A stretch of 64,000 bases of DNA, taken from NCBI RefSeq assembly GCF_014843005.1, contig NZ_JACYXM010000004.1, forward strand, positions 250,530 to 314,529, given 5' to 3'. Source of the stretch: Rhodanobacter sp. DHG33 (GTDB lineage Bacteria > Pseudomonadota > Gammaproteobacteria > Xanthomonadales > Rhodanobacteraceae). Both the position numbers and the translations under genes were made by a program. Below the pieces are notes generated by a model. It worked only from the letters and a program-made list of their open reading frames with translations. It was not told the origin of the DNA and did not search any database. Shown in pieces: positions 37,582 through 45,359 of the stretch. The stretch's first letter is position 1; each line of letters begins with the position of its first letter.

Positions 37582-38589
37582 TCAGCGCTGGCCGACCAGC
37601 GACGCCATCACCGCCTTCTGCACGTGCAGGCGGTTCTCGGCTTCGTCGATGGCCATGCAGTACGGCGCATCCATCACCGCGTCGGTGGCCTTGACGTTGC
37701 GGCGCAACGGCAGGCAATGACTGAAGAGGCCGTTGTTGGTGAGCGCCATCTTGGCCTCGTCCACGATGAAGTGCTTGTGCGCATCGCGGATGGGCTTCTC
37801 CTGCTCCCACTTGCCGAAATACGGCAGCGCACCCCAGCTCTTGGCGTACACCACGTCGGCGCCGCTGTAGGCTTCCTCGATGTCGTGGCTGACCTTGAGC
37901 GAGCCGCCGTTCTGCGCGGCATTCAGCCGTCCGAACTCCATGTAGCGTTCGTCCAGCACGTAGTCGGGCGTGGGGCACAACAGGGTCACGTCCATGCCCA
38001 TCTTGGTGGCGATCAGCAGCGCGGAGTTGGCCACCGCGGTGTTGAGCGGCTTGGGGTGGTAGGTCCAGGTGAGCACGTACTTCTTCTTGGTGAGGTCGCC
38101 CAGGTGTTCGCGCATGGCCAGCGCATGCGCCAGCTCCTGGCAGGGATGGGTGATCGTCTCCATGTTGATAACCGGCACCGTGGCGTATTTCGCGATCGCC
38201 TTGATGACCTTGTCCTCGCGGTCCACCGACCAGTCCTGGAACTTCGGGAAGGCGCGCACGCAGATCAGATCGGCGTAGCGGCTGAGCACGCGCGCCACCT
38301 CGGCAACGTGCTCCTCGGTGTCGCCGTCCATCACCGTGCCCGGTTCGAACTCGATCGGCCACGCGTCCTTGCCAGGCGCCAGCACCACCGCATGGCCGCC
38401 CAGCTGGAACGCGCCCAGTTCGAAACTGGTGCGCGTGCGCATCGAGGGATTGAAGAACAGCAACGCCACCGACTTGCCGGCCAGCTGCGTGCCCGCGGGC
38501 GAACGCTTGAATGCGGCGGCCTGTTCCAGCAGCGCGTCGATCTCGGCGCGGCTCCAGTCCTGGGTGGTGAGGAAGTGGCGGATGGTCAT
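37582..38589 (-). CDS. argF': N-acetylornithine carbamoyltransferase (AOTCase)
   Basis: A 335-residue carbamoyltransferase. The carbamoyl-phosphate motif is SMRTRTSFELG, followed by VINMETITHPCQELAHA, WTYHPKPLNTAVANSALL and HCLPLRRNVKATDAVMD, where the Lys after NV is the carboxylated Lys302 of the Xanthomonas enzyme. These match AOTCase, which uses N-acetylornithine, rather than ordinary OTCase. ATG 38589 (MTIRHFLTTQDWS) matches the Xanthomonas start; the upstream ATG 38637 (MAGLLTK) is possible. It is the first gene of the arginine/proline cluster and follows a putative attenuator. Confidence 0.96.
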   Translation of the reverse strand: MTIRHFLTTQDWSRAEIDALLEQAAAFKRSPAGTQLAGKSVALLFFNPSMRTRTSFELGAFQLGGHAVVLAPGKDAWPIEFEPGTVMDGDTEEHVAEVARVLSRYADLICVRAFPKFQDWSVDREDKVIKAIAKYATVPVINMETITHPCQELAHALAMREHLGDLTKKKYVLTWTYHPKPLNTAVANSALLIATKMGMDVTLLCPTPDYVLDERYMEFGRLNAAQNGGSLKVSHDIEEAYSGADVVYAKSWGALPYFGKWEQEKPIRDAHKHFIVDEAKMALTNNGLFSHCLPLRRNVKATDAVMDAPYCMAIDEAENRLHVQKAVMASLVGQR

Positions 38590-38690
38590 GGATGGGGTCG
38601 CCTTGATGAAATCGCTCTTGGTGAGTAGTCCGGCCATGGATGACCGGTTTTGCTTTCGCGGACGGAACGGCGGTGAGATAAAACCAAACA

Positions 38691-38719
38691 AAAAAACCCG
38701 GCACGGTGGCCGGGTTTTT
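38691..38719 (-). terminator. Intrinsic terminator in the argF' leader (attenuator)
   Basis: On the minus strand AAAAACCCGGC (38719-38709) pairs with GCCGGGTTTTT (38702-38692) around a six-base loop, ending in a T run, about 100 bases before argF'. The left arm ACCCGGCC (38715-38708) can instead pair perfectly with GGCCGGGT at 38760-38753, which overlaps the end of the leader ORF. This is the mutually exclusive arrangement of a ribosome-controlled attenuator. Confidence 0.75.
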
Positions 38720-38750
38720 CGTCGATACGTATACAACAGCGCGCGACAGC

Positions 38751-38855
38751 CTACCCGGCCGGATGTTCGTCCAGCGGTCGGCGCGCACGCGACGTCATGC
38801 CAGCAGCCATGCGGGCGCTGGTCAGGACATTGGCGGTATAGACGGCTGTGGACAT
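38751..38855 (-). CDS. Putative arginine-codon leader peptide of the argF' cluster
   Basis: A 34-codon ORF between the putative promoter and the terminator. Arg codons are at 16, 23, 25 and 26 (SRARR at 22-26). A ribosome held at codons 23-26 would cover RNA to about 38765 and leave 38760-38753 free to form the antiterminator; one at the stop codon (38753-38751) would mask it and allow termination. The Shine-Dalgarno is weak (TGGAA) and the ORF could begin further upstream in frame. The assignment rests on geometry. Confidence 0.5.
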   Translation of the reverse strand: MSTAVYTANVLTSARMAAGMTSRARRPLDEHPAG

Positions 38856-38880
38856 GGGGGTTCCAGTCGGGCGAGCCGAC

Positions 38881-38909
38881 ATCATGACGGGATTTTCGCT
38901 GCCATGCAA
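38881..38909 (-). promoter_or_regulatory. Putative promoter of the argF' leader
   Basis: On the minus strand TTGCAT (38909-38904) and CATGAT (38886-38881) are separated by 17 bases. Each matches four or more of six sigma70 consensus positions. Transcription would start near 38874, about 19 bases before the leader ATG. Confidence 0.35.
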
Positions 38910-39010
38910 CATGCTTTTTGCGATGGTCATCCGAGGCTGCCGACCGCCGGGCAGCGCTGGTGCGCAGCGCCAAAAAACGCTTGCAGCAAGTTTTCCGAAA
39001 CCCCTAACGA

Positions 39011-39034
39011 AGACGCCGCCCGAAGGCGGCGTCT
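39011..39034 (-). terminator. Terminator-like hairpin after the glycine-zipper gene
   Basis: A perfect ten-base stem AGACGCCGCC / GGCGGCGTCT with loop CGAA, eight bases after the stop of the glycine-zipper gene. The T run that follows on the minus strand is poor (TCGTT), so it may be an inefficient terminator. Confidence 0.6.
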
Positions 39035-39041
39035 GCAAACG

Positions 39042-39602
39042 TCAATCGGCGGGAGTCACGCTCACCCGCACGCGCAGGCGCTCGCCCGGGTCGTAGTTCA
39101 GGCGCGACTCGTAGATCTCGCCGCGGTAGCGGTATTCCACGTCGTAGCCCGCGATCTGCTGCTGGCTGGCGCCGGTGTTGACCATGCTGCAGTTGGTCAC
39201 CGTCTGCGCGGTCTGGCTGCCGCTGTTGGCCGCCACCTGGCCGCCTACCGCGCTGCCTGCCACGGCGCCGACCGCGGTGGTGAGCACGCGCCCGCCGCCA
39301 CGGCCAACCGTGTTGCCCAGCACGCCACCGACGACGGCGCCCAGGATCGAGCCTGCCGTGGTGTTGCCGGGGTGCTGCACGACCACGGTCTGGTCCTGGC
39401 AGACCTGACGCGGCGCGGCCACCTGCACGTAGACCGGATCGACCCGCAGCACGTCCGCCCATCCGAAATGGGCGCTATCGTCCTGCGGCGCCCCGGGCTG
39501 CGCGCCGGACGGCGGGGGCGGTGGTGGGTAATTCGCATCCTGCGCCTGAACGCCGGTGGCGACCAGCGCCAGCATCAGCGGAACAAAGAGAAACTTAGGC
39601 AT
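39042..39602 (-). CDS. Glycine zipper 2TM domain envelope protein
   Basis: A 186-residue exported protein. A signal peptide (to VQAQ, about residue 21) and a Pro-rich spacer precede a glycine-zipper region (about 85-130: AGSILGAVVGGVLGNTVGRGGGRVLTTAVGAVAGSAVGGQVA). A C-terminal beta domain ends YRYRGEIYESRLNYDPGERLRVRVSV. The absence of a lipobox Cys separates it from SlyB/PcP lipoproteins. Probably an envelope protein of unknown role; monocistronic. Confidence 0.85.
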   Translation of the reverse strand: MPKFLFVPLMLALVATGVQAQDANYPPPPPPSGAQPGAPQDDSAHFGWADVLRVDPVYVQVAAPRQVCQDQTVVVQHPGNTTAGSILGAVVGGVLGNTVGRGGGRVLTTAVGAVAGSAVGGQVAANSGSQTAQTVTNCSMVNTGASQQQIAGYDVEYRYRGEIYESRLNYDPGERLRVRVSVTPAD

Positions 39603-39941
39603 TGCGGACTCCGGGACATTCTTGCTTTTGGGCGCAACTTCGGCGCATGGCAGATTGCAGCAAAGGGATACTGAATCGCGGCTTAGAATCGGTTCCGCGT
39701 CTCGCAGAGCGGGGCCTTTTCGCCCTACCCCACGGTCACGGACCGGCGCCCGCACCCCACGGCTCCCTGCACACCTTCGTTCCTCCCTGACCGGCGCGAG
39801 GTGGTTCCTGGCACGAGCCATGCGAAGACATTGGCGCGTGCCTGGAATTCCCCAACCGCAACCGCCTGTCACCGCATCGCTTATGCCTTGTTAAGATGCA
39901 CGGCTGGCCCATGCCTGCGGCCACTGCTGGAATCCATCCCG

Positions 39942-41315
39942 ATGCCGATCTCGCTCTACAACAGCCTCACCCGCCGCGCCGAAACCTTCGCGCCACTCGA
40001 TCCGCAGCGCGTGACGATGTATGTGTGCGGTCCCACGGTATACAGCTACGTGCACATCGGCAACGCGCGCGGCCCTGTGGTGTTCGACGTGCTGGCCCGG
40101 CTGCTGCGCCGGCATTACCCGAACGTCGTGTACGCCCGCAACATCACCGACGTGGACGACAAGATCAATGCCGCCGCGCTGGAACAGGGCGTGGGCATCG
40201 AAACGATCACCGGCAAGTTCACCGCTGCCTACCGCGAGGACATGGCCGCACTCGGCATCACCCCACCGGACGTGGAGCCTTGCGCCACCACGCACATCGC
40301 CCCGATCGTCGCAATGATCGAGCGGCTGATCGTCGACGGCCACGCCTATGTGGCGGAGGGCCATGCGCTGTTCGACGTGGCCAGCTATCCCGACTACGGC
40401 TCGCTTTCCGGCCGCGACACCGATGAGCTGATCGCTGGCGCGCGCGTGGAAGTGGCCCCGTACAAGAAGAATCCCGTCGACTTCGTGCTGTGGAAGCCCT
40501 CCACGCCCGAGTTGCCCGGCTGGGACAGCCCCTGGGGCCGCGGCCGGCCCGGCTGGCACATCGAGTGCTCGGCGATGGCCGAGAAGCACCTGGGCGAAAC
40601 CATCGACATCCACGCCGGCGGCAACGATCTGCTATTCCCCCACCACGAGAACGAGATCGCCCAGTCCACCTGCGCCCACGGCGGCAAGACCTTCGCGCGC
40701 TGGTGGCTGCACAACGGCATGCTCACCTTCGACGGCAGGAAGATGTCCAAGTCGCTGGGCAACGTGCTGCAGCTGCACGAAATGCTCAAGCACCACCCGG
40801 CTGAAGCGCTGCGCCTGCGCCTGATGAGCGGCCACTACCGTCAGCCGCTGGACTGGTCCGACGCCGCCATCGCGCAGTCGGTGAGCACGCTGGACGGCTG
40901 GTACCGCGTGCTGCGCGACTTGGCGCATGTCGTGGCGGATACCGCGCAGCTGCCGGTGCCTGCCGCCATCGAAGCCGCGCTGTGCGACGACCTCAACACT
41001 CCGCAAGCGCTGGCCGAACTCTCCGTGCTGGCCGACGCCGCCCGCGCACAGGGCACGCCCGAAGCCAAGGCCGCTTTGCTCGGCGGCGGCGCACTGCTCG
41101 GCCTGCTGCAGCAGGACCCCGAGGCATGGCTCAAGCGGGCCGGCGGCAGCGAGGTCGATGCCGCCAGGGTGGAGGCCTTGCTCGAGGAGCGCCGCGCCGC
41201 GCGCGCCGCGCGCGACTTCGCCCGCGCCGACGCGATCCGCGGCGAGCTTTCCGCCATGGGCGTGACCATCGAGGACGGCGCGCAGGGCACGCGCTGGAGC
41301 GTGGTCAAGGCGTGA
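39942..41315 (+). CDS. cysS: Cysteinyl-tRNA synthetase
   Basis: A 457-residue class I synthetase. Features are [20 protein letters not shown] (zinc Cys and HIGH-like HIGN), [37 protein letters not shown] (zinc site) and the KMSKS loop as RKMSKSLGN. The C-terminal helical domain ends [27 protein letters not shown] at 39892-39897 may be the -10. sufE follows after 55 bases. ATG 39942 matches the family N-terminus. Confidence 0.97.
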   Translation: MPISLYNSLTRRAETFAPLDPQRVTMYVCGPTVYSYVHIGNARGPVVFDVLARLLRRHYPNVVYARNITDVDDKINAAALEQGVGIETITGKFTAAYREDMAALGITPPDVEPCATTHIAPIVAMIERLIVDGHAYVAEGHALFDVASYPDYGSLSGRDTDELIAGARVEVAPYKKNPVDFVLWKPSTPELPGWDSPWGRGRPGWHIECSAMAEKHLGETIDIHAGGNDLLFPHHENEIAQSTCAHGGKTFARWWLHNGMLTFDGRKMSKSLGNVLQLHEMLKHHPAEALRLRLMSGHYRQPLDWSDAAIAQSVSTLDGWYRVLRDLAHVVADTAQLPVPAAIEAALCDDLNTPQALAELSVLADAARAQGTPEAKAALLGGGALLGLLQQDPEAWLKRAGGSEVDAARVEALLEERRAARAARDFARADAIRGELSAMGVTIEDGAQGTRWSVVKA

Positions 41316-41358
41316 CCGCCACGGCAGGAGACACTTAGCGCATCGTCGTCATGCGCGC

Positions 41359-41364
41359 GATAAT
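41359..41364 (+). promoter_or_regulatory. Putative -10 (GATAAT) giving a leaderless sufE mRNA
   Basis: GATAAT at 41359-41364 differs from the consensus by one base. Six bases separate it from the sufE ATG at 41371, the normal distance to a transcription start. No Shine-Dalgarno lies before the ATG, so the mRNA may be leaderless. Confidence 0.4.
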
Positions 41365-41370
41365 GTGCGC

Positions 41371-41817
41371 ATGAACGACATCGCCACGAGCACCACCCGC
41401 AGCGCCGCCGAGGCGCAGCGCGAAATCGCCGAGGAGTTCGCCTACTTCAACGAGTGGAGCGAGCGCTACCAGTACCTGATCGACCTCGGCAAACAGTTGC
41501 CGCCCTTCCCCGACGAGTACCGCACCGATGCATGGCGCGTGCACGGCTGCCAGTCGATGGTGTGGCTCGTACCCAGCGGCGACGCATCGAAGATGCATTT
41601 CGCGGCAGCCAGCGATTCGGCCATCGTGTCCGGCCTGATCGCGCTGGTGCTGCGCGTGTATTCCGATCGCCCGGCGGCGGAAATCGTGGCCACCGAGCCC
41701 GACTTCATCCAGGCCATCGGCCTCGCCAAGCACCTTTCGCCCACGCGCTCGAACGGCTTGGCGGCGATGCTGGCGAAACTGAAGGCTTACGCCGCTGCGG
41801 CAGCAAGCAAGGCGTGA
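41371..41817 (+). CDS. sufE: SufE family Fe-S cluster assembly protein
   Basis: A 148-residue sulfur-acceptor protein. The conserved DAWRVHGCQSMVWLV carries the active Cys that accepts persulfide from SufS; AEEFAYFNEWSERYQYLIDLGKQL-type sequence forms helix 1 and HLSPTRSNGLAAMLAKLKAYA the end. SufE stimulates cysteine desulfurase. It is downstream of cysS but appears to have its own promoter; a strong terminator follows. Confidence 0.94.
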   Translation: MNDIATSTTRSAAEAQREIAEEFAYFNEWSERYQYLIDLGKQLPPFPDEYRTDAWRVHGCQSMVWLVPSGDASKMHFAAASDSAIVSGLIALVLRVYSDRPAAEIVATEPDFIQAIGLAKHLSPTRSNGLAAMLAKLKAYAAAAASKA

Positions 41818-41866
41818 ACAGGGAAAGCGGCGCCGCACTTCACCTTTCGCTTTGCTCGACACATGA

Positions 41867-41893
41867 AGCCCCGCTCGAAGCGGGGCTTTTTTT
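41867..41893 (+). terminator. Intrinsic terminator after sufE
   Basis: AGCCCCGC / GCGGGGCT stem (41867-41887) followed by a run of seven T's, 50 bases past sufE and between it and the convergent dksA-like gene. Confidence 0.92.
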
Positions 41894-41949
41894 GGAAGTC
41901 CTGCACGGATGCCGGGCTTGATCCTTGCGCTCCCGGAGGAGCGCAGAAA

Positions 41950-43047
41950 TCAATCTCCCATCTGCTTCTGCAGATGCTCGCGGCGCTCCTGCGCATCCAG
42001 CGAGAGCGTGGCGATCGGACGCGCGTCGAGGCGCTCGACGCCGATCTCCTCGTCGGTTTCCTCGCAGTAGCCGTAGCTGCCGTCCTCGATGCGACGCAAC
42101 GCCTTGTCGATCTTGGAGATCAGCTTGCGGTAGCGGTCGCGCGTGCGAAGCTCCAGCGAATTCTCGGTCTCGCGCGTGGCGCGCTCGGCCTCGTCGCCCA
42201 CGTCACGCACTTCGTCGCGCAGGTTGTCCATGGTCTGGCGCGACTCCTCGACAAGCTGGTCGCGCCAGTCGCGCAGCTTGTTGCGGAAGTAGGCCAGATG
42301 CATCGGGTTCATGTACTCCTCCTTGGAGGAGGGACGGTAACCCTTGGGCAAGGCGATCGTGGTGGTAGCGGGCAAGGCATAGCGCCCGTCTTCGCGGGTG
42401 ACGCCGTTGTCCAGATTTTTTGCTGCCGATTTGTTCATTGCGGATGAGGCGTTTTTTGATGGCTTGTGGGATGCGCTGGCCGTGCTGTTCGCGGTACGTG
42501 GCAACACCATGGCCGTGGCGCTTGCCACCTTGCCCTTGAACGGCGAGGCGGCGGGCGGGGAGGGTTTCTTCTCGACGACAGGCACCGCCTTGACCGGCGC
42601 GGCGGCCGGCTGGGGAGAGGCGGGCTTGCCCTTGACCGGCTTGACGACAGCCACCGGCTTGGCGACGGCCTTCTTTGCCGGGGCTGGTTTGGCAACTGGC
42701 TTGGCGACCTTCTTTGCGGCAGGCTTGGGAGCCGGCTTGGCAACCTTGGCAACTTTCTTGGCGACCTTCGCGACCGGCCGCGCGACAGACTTCTTCGCGA
42801 CAGGCTTGGCCGCCTTCTTCATCGCGGGCTTCGCGGCCTTCTTGGCAACCGGCTTCTTGGCCGGAGCCTTCTTCGCGACGGGCTTCTTCGCCGCAGCCTT
42901 TTTCGCGATCGGTTTGGATACTTTCTTGGCGACAACCTTTTTCGCAGACACCTTCGCGCCAGCGGCTTTCGCCTTGGCGGATGTGCTGCTACCTGCTTTC
43001 CCTTTCGATGCCTTGGCGGCGGTCGAATTGCGCGTGGTTTTCGCCAT
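41950..43047 (-). CDS. dksA: DksA-like RNA polymerase-binding protein with histone H1-like tail
   Basis: A 365-residue protein. The C-terminal 135 residues are DksA: EEYMNPMHLAYFRNKLRDWRDQLVEES, a coiled coil with acidic tip (DVGDEAERA), and the zinc-finger region YGYCEETDEEIGVERLDARPIATLSLDAQ, in which only one of four cysteines remains. Residues 1-205 are Ala/Lys/Pro-rich with many AKKPVAKKA-like units, as in histone H1-like proteins. DksA binds the secondary channel of RNA polymerase in the stringent response. The tail probably binds nucleic acid. The start has an ATG in MAKTTRNSTAAK; shorter starts within the tail are possible. Confidence 0.92.
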   Translation of the reverse strand: MAKTTRNSTAAKASKGKAGSSTSAKAKAAGAKVSAKKVVAKKVSKPIAKKAAAKKPVAKKAPAKKPVAKKAAKPAMKKAAKPVAKKSVARPVAKVAKKVAKVAKPAPKPAAKKVAKPVAKPAPAKKAVAKPVAVVKPVKGKPASPQPAAAPVKAVPVVEKKPSPPAASPFKGKVASATAMVLPRTANSTASASHKPSKNASSAMNKSAAKNLDNGVTREDGRYALPATTTIALPKGYRPSSKEEYMNPMHLAYFRNKLRDWRDQLVEESRQTMDNLRDEVRDVGDEAERATRETENSLELRTRDRYRKLISKIDKALRRIEDGSYGYCEETDEEIGVERLDARPIATLSLDAQERREHLQKQMGD

Positions 43048-43164
43048 CTTCCTTCACCATTTTTGGTCTTGGCGGCCGGGTGTTATAGCCCATGTACCCT
43101 GCACCGGCAAGCCGGCTTCTGGGATACTCGCCCACACTACCCGGAGGCAGGTTGATCCTGCAAC

Positions 43165-43458
43165 GTGAACGTGACAACTCGATTCCTGCTGCTCCTGCTG
43201 CGCCTTTACAAACGCTGGCTCAGCCCCCTCATCGGGCAGCACTGCCGTTTCTACCCCAGTTGCTCGGATTATGCACGCGGCACGATCACGCGTTTCGGTC
43301 CATGGCGCGGCTGCCTGCTGACTGCATGGCGCTTGTTGCGCTGCCAGCCGCTGTGCGCGGGCGGCGAGGACCCGGTGCCCGACCGCTTCCACTTCGTGCG
43401 TTGCGGGCATCACGACAGGCCGGGCGGGGCGCAGCCCCACCCGCCCGCAGGCGAGTAG
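43165..43458 (+). CDS. yidD: Membrane protein insertion efficiency factor YidD
   Basis: A 97-residue YidD. LLLRLYKRWLSPLIGQHCRFYPSCSDYARGTITRFGPWRG carries the family's cysteines and YPSCS signature; LLRCQPLCAGGEDPVP follows. YidD is a peripheral inner-membrane protein that aids YidC-dependent insertion. Starts near 43165 are GTG (43165, 43171); GGAGG at 43142 is a little far for either, so the start is uncertain. Not next to yidC here. Confidence 0.92.
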   Translation: MNVTTRFLLLLLRLYKRWLSPLIGQHCRFYPSCSDYARGTITRFGPWRGCLLTAWRLLRCQPLCAGGEDPVPDRFHFVRCGHHDRPGGAQPHPPAGE

Positions 43459-43468
43459 CGCCAGAGGA

Positions 43469-44449
43469 TCAGAGCGAGCCGAAGCCCCCCGGCACGCCCT
43501 TGCTGGCGTAGGCCACGGCATCGTGCGGATGCAGGCTTTCCTGGTGCTCCACGCGGACGTGGAAGTCGGCGAGGCGCTCGTCGGCGTCGAGCGCCTGCTG
43601 GATGCGCCGCGCGGCATCCTCGCAGAACATCAGGTTGCCGCCATTGGCCAGCGCGAAAGCCTGTTCGTCCTCGCGCTTCACCGCCGTCTGCACCGGGGTG
43701 CCCAGCGCGTGCTCCACGCGATCCAGCGTATCGATGAGGTCGAACGGCACGCCTTCGTTCAAGCGCACCAGCAGGCGTGCCACGCTGCGCTGCGCATGCG
43801 GGGTGGCGACGATGCCGCGCTCGCTGCCCAGCCACGCCAGCACGGCGGCGTGGTCGACCGGGCCGGCCGCGTCGAAATCTTTCGCGAACTGTTCCTGGAT
43901 CAGCTGGCGCGACAGCGCGGCGGAAGCGGGACAGGTCGAGGAATAAACCACCTCGGTGCCTAGCTCCAGCCGGAAACCCTGCGGGCCGAGGCAGGCTTCG
44001 ACCGACACCGGGTAGCTGCGCCAGCCGCTGTGGCCGCTGCGCAGGGCGTTGCGGCGTACCAGCACGTCGAAGCGGATGCTGAGGCGGGCGTGGTCGGACA
44101 ACTCGCCATGCGATTCCAGGAAGGCGCGCAGCAGGTTTTCCAGCATCGCCGCGCCCAGCGGCTGCGCACCCAGGTGATGATCGAGCAGGAGGTACAGCCG
44201 CGACATGTGGATGCCGCGCTTGTCGGGATGCACCAGGTTGACGAAGGCGCCGACCTGCGCGTTGGCGCGCTGCACCTCGCCGTCGCCGGCATCGAAGCGC
44301 ACCGGGACCTCGATGCCATCCATGCCCACCCAGTCCAGTGCGCCGCGCAGGTGCGGCTGTGCCTGGACGGCGACATCGGGCAGCAGGCGGGTGGTGTTCT
44401 CGTGGCTGTGCATGGGGTATCCGTGAAACGCCGGCAACTCTGAAGCCAT
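43469..44449 (-). CDS. folE2: GTP cyclohydrolase FolE2 (type IB)
   Basis: A 326-residue enzyme converting GTP to dihydroneopterin triphosphate for folate or tetrahydrobiopterin synthesis. VQAQPHLRGALDWVGMDGIEVPV, VNLVHPDKRGIHMSRLYLLLD, VVYSSTCPASAALSRQL (active Cys in STCP) and ALANGGNLMFCEDAARRIQQ match FolE2, which uses metals other than zinc and often replaces FolE under zinc limitation. No Zur-like site is obvious upstream. A start at 44413 (MHSHENTT) is also possible. Confidence 0.94.
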   Translation of the reverse strand: MASELPAFHGYPMHSHENTTRLLPDVAVQAQPHLRGALDWVGMDGIEVPVRFDAGDGEVQRANAQVGAFVNLVHPDKRGIHMSRLYLLLDHHLGAQPLGAAMLENLLRAFLESHGELSDHARLSIRFDVLVRRNALRSGHSGWRSYPVSVEACLGPQGFRLELGTEVVYSSTCPASAALSRQLIQEQFAKDFDAAGPVDHAAVLAWLGSERGIVATPHAQRSVARLLVRLNEGVPFDLIDTLDRVEHALGTPVQTAVKREDEQAFALANGGNLMFCEDAARRIQQALDADERLADFHVRVEHQESLHPHDAVAYASKGVPGGFGSL

Positions 44450-44504
44450 GTATTTTGGGCCACCCTGCCGCAATGCAACAGGCAACGCAGGGGAAACGCT
44501 GCGT

Positions 44505-45359
44505 TCAGGCCGCCGCGATCGACTGCCAGCGCTGCGCTGCCCGCCAGGCAGCGAAGGTACTGCCGAAGCCGCTGCGGCCGCCCTGCTGCAGCACGGCCAG
44601 CGGATCGCCTGCACCGCGCGCGCGGCGCAGCAGGCGTTCGGCCTCGCGTGATTCCAGGGCGCGGAACACGCTCAGCGGCCCCGGCAGGCGCGCGGCTTCG
44701 CGCCAGCCCAATTGCAGGTCGGCCAGTTGCGCCTTGATCGCTTCGTCACGCCCTGCACCACGTTGTCGCAAGGCATTGCGGGCCAGGCCGTAGCGGGCCA
44801 GCCGCGCCATCGGCAGCGGCAGGCGGTCGCGCTCGGCATCGTCCTCGAGCCGGCGCAATGCGTACAGCAGGTGGCCGAGCGCAGCCACGCGCGACGCGCG
44901 GTCGGGCGAAGCTTCGTTGCCGTACCACCATGCGGTTTCCAGTGCCGCCAGCGCCCCGTGCAACGGGGCGGCCGCGGCGAGCTGGGCGGGGAAATCCGCC
45001 GCGGTGCCCTCTTCCAGCTGCGCCATCGCGGCCAGCACCGGCGCCAGCCAGCGCTCGGTACCCATGGCATGGGCACGCTCGTCGTCGAACAGCACCTGGG
45101 TCAGCGGATGGCGGCCGCCGCTGGCGGCGGCACCGGTCAGCTCCTCGGCCCACCAGTTGAGTTTGCCCAACGCCACGTGCGGTTCGCGGATGCCGTAGGC
45201 GGCGGAGAGCCATTCCTGCTCCAGGGCAGCCAGCGCGATGTGACCCGGGTACTTCGCCGGATCGACGAAGACCAGCGCCATGCGCTGCACCGGCTGCACC
45301 GCCAGCCACTTGTCGACGTAACTCTGCAGCGCGCCGTGCGGGATCGCCAGCTCGCTCAC
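44505..45359 (-). CDS. Squalene/phytoene synthase family protein, catalytically degenerate
   Basis: A 284-residue all-alpha isoprenoid-synthase-like protein. The N-terminal ALAALEQEWLSAAYGIREPHVALGKLNWWAEEL aligns with the family, but the first Asp-rich motif is missing. The second is partly kept (LEDDAERDRLPLPMARLARYG). This pattern resembles the NDUFAF6-type branch (complex I assembly) more than active squalene synthases. It overlaps gph by four bases, and gph overlaps ubiG, so it is in a respiratory/quinone-linked operon. Confidence 0.75.
   Translation of the reverse strand: MSELAIPHGALQSYVDKWLAVQPVQRMALVFVDPAKYPGHIALAALEQEWLSAAYGIREPHVALGKLNWWAEELTGAAASGGRHPLTQVLFDDERAHAMGTERWLAPVLAAMAQLEEGTAADFPAQLAAAAPLHGALAALETAWWYGNEASPDRASRVAALGHLLYALRRLEDDAERDRLPLPMARLARYGLARNALRQRGAGRDEAIKAQLADLQLGWREAARLPGPLSVFRALESREAERLLRRARGAGDPLAVLQQGGRSGFGSTFAAWRAAQRWQSIAAA

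Noticed and set aside
38590-38973. An N-terminal extension of ArgF' by up to 128 codons
   Set aside because: It would read through the leader terminator, and the Xanthomonas enzyme begins at the equivalent of 38589.
42398-43168. Plus-strand open frames opposite the DksA tail
   Set aside because: They are the translation of the repetitive Lys/Ala codons in the other sense and have no other support.
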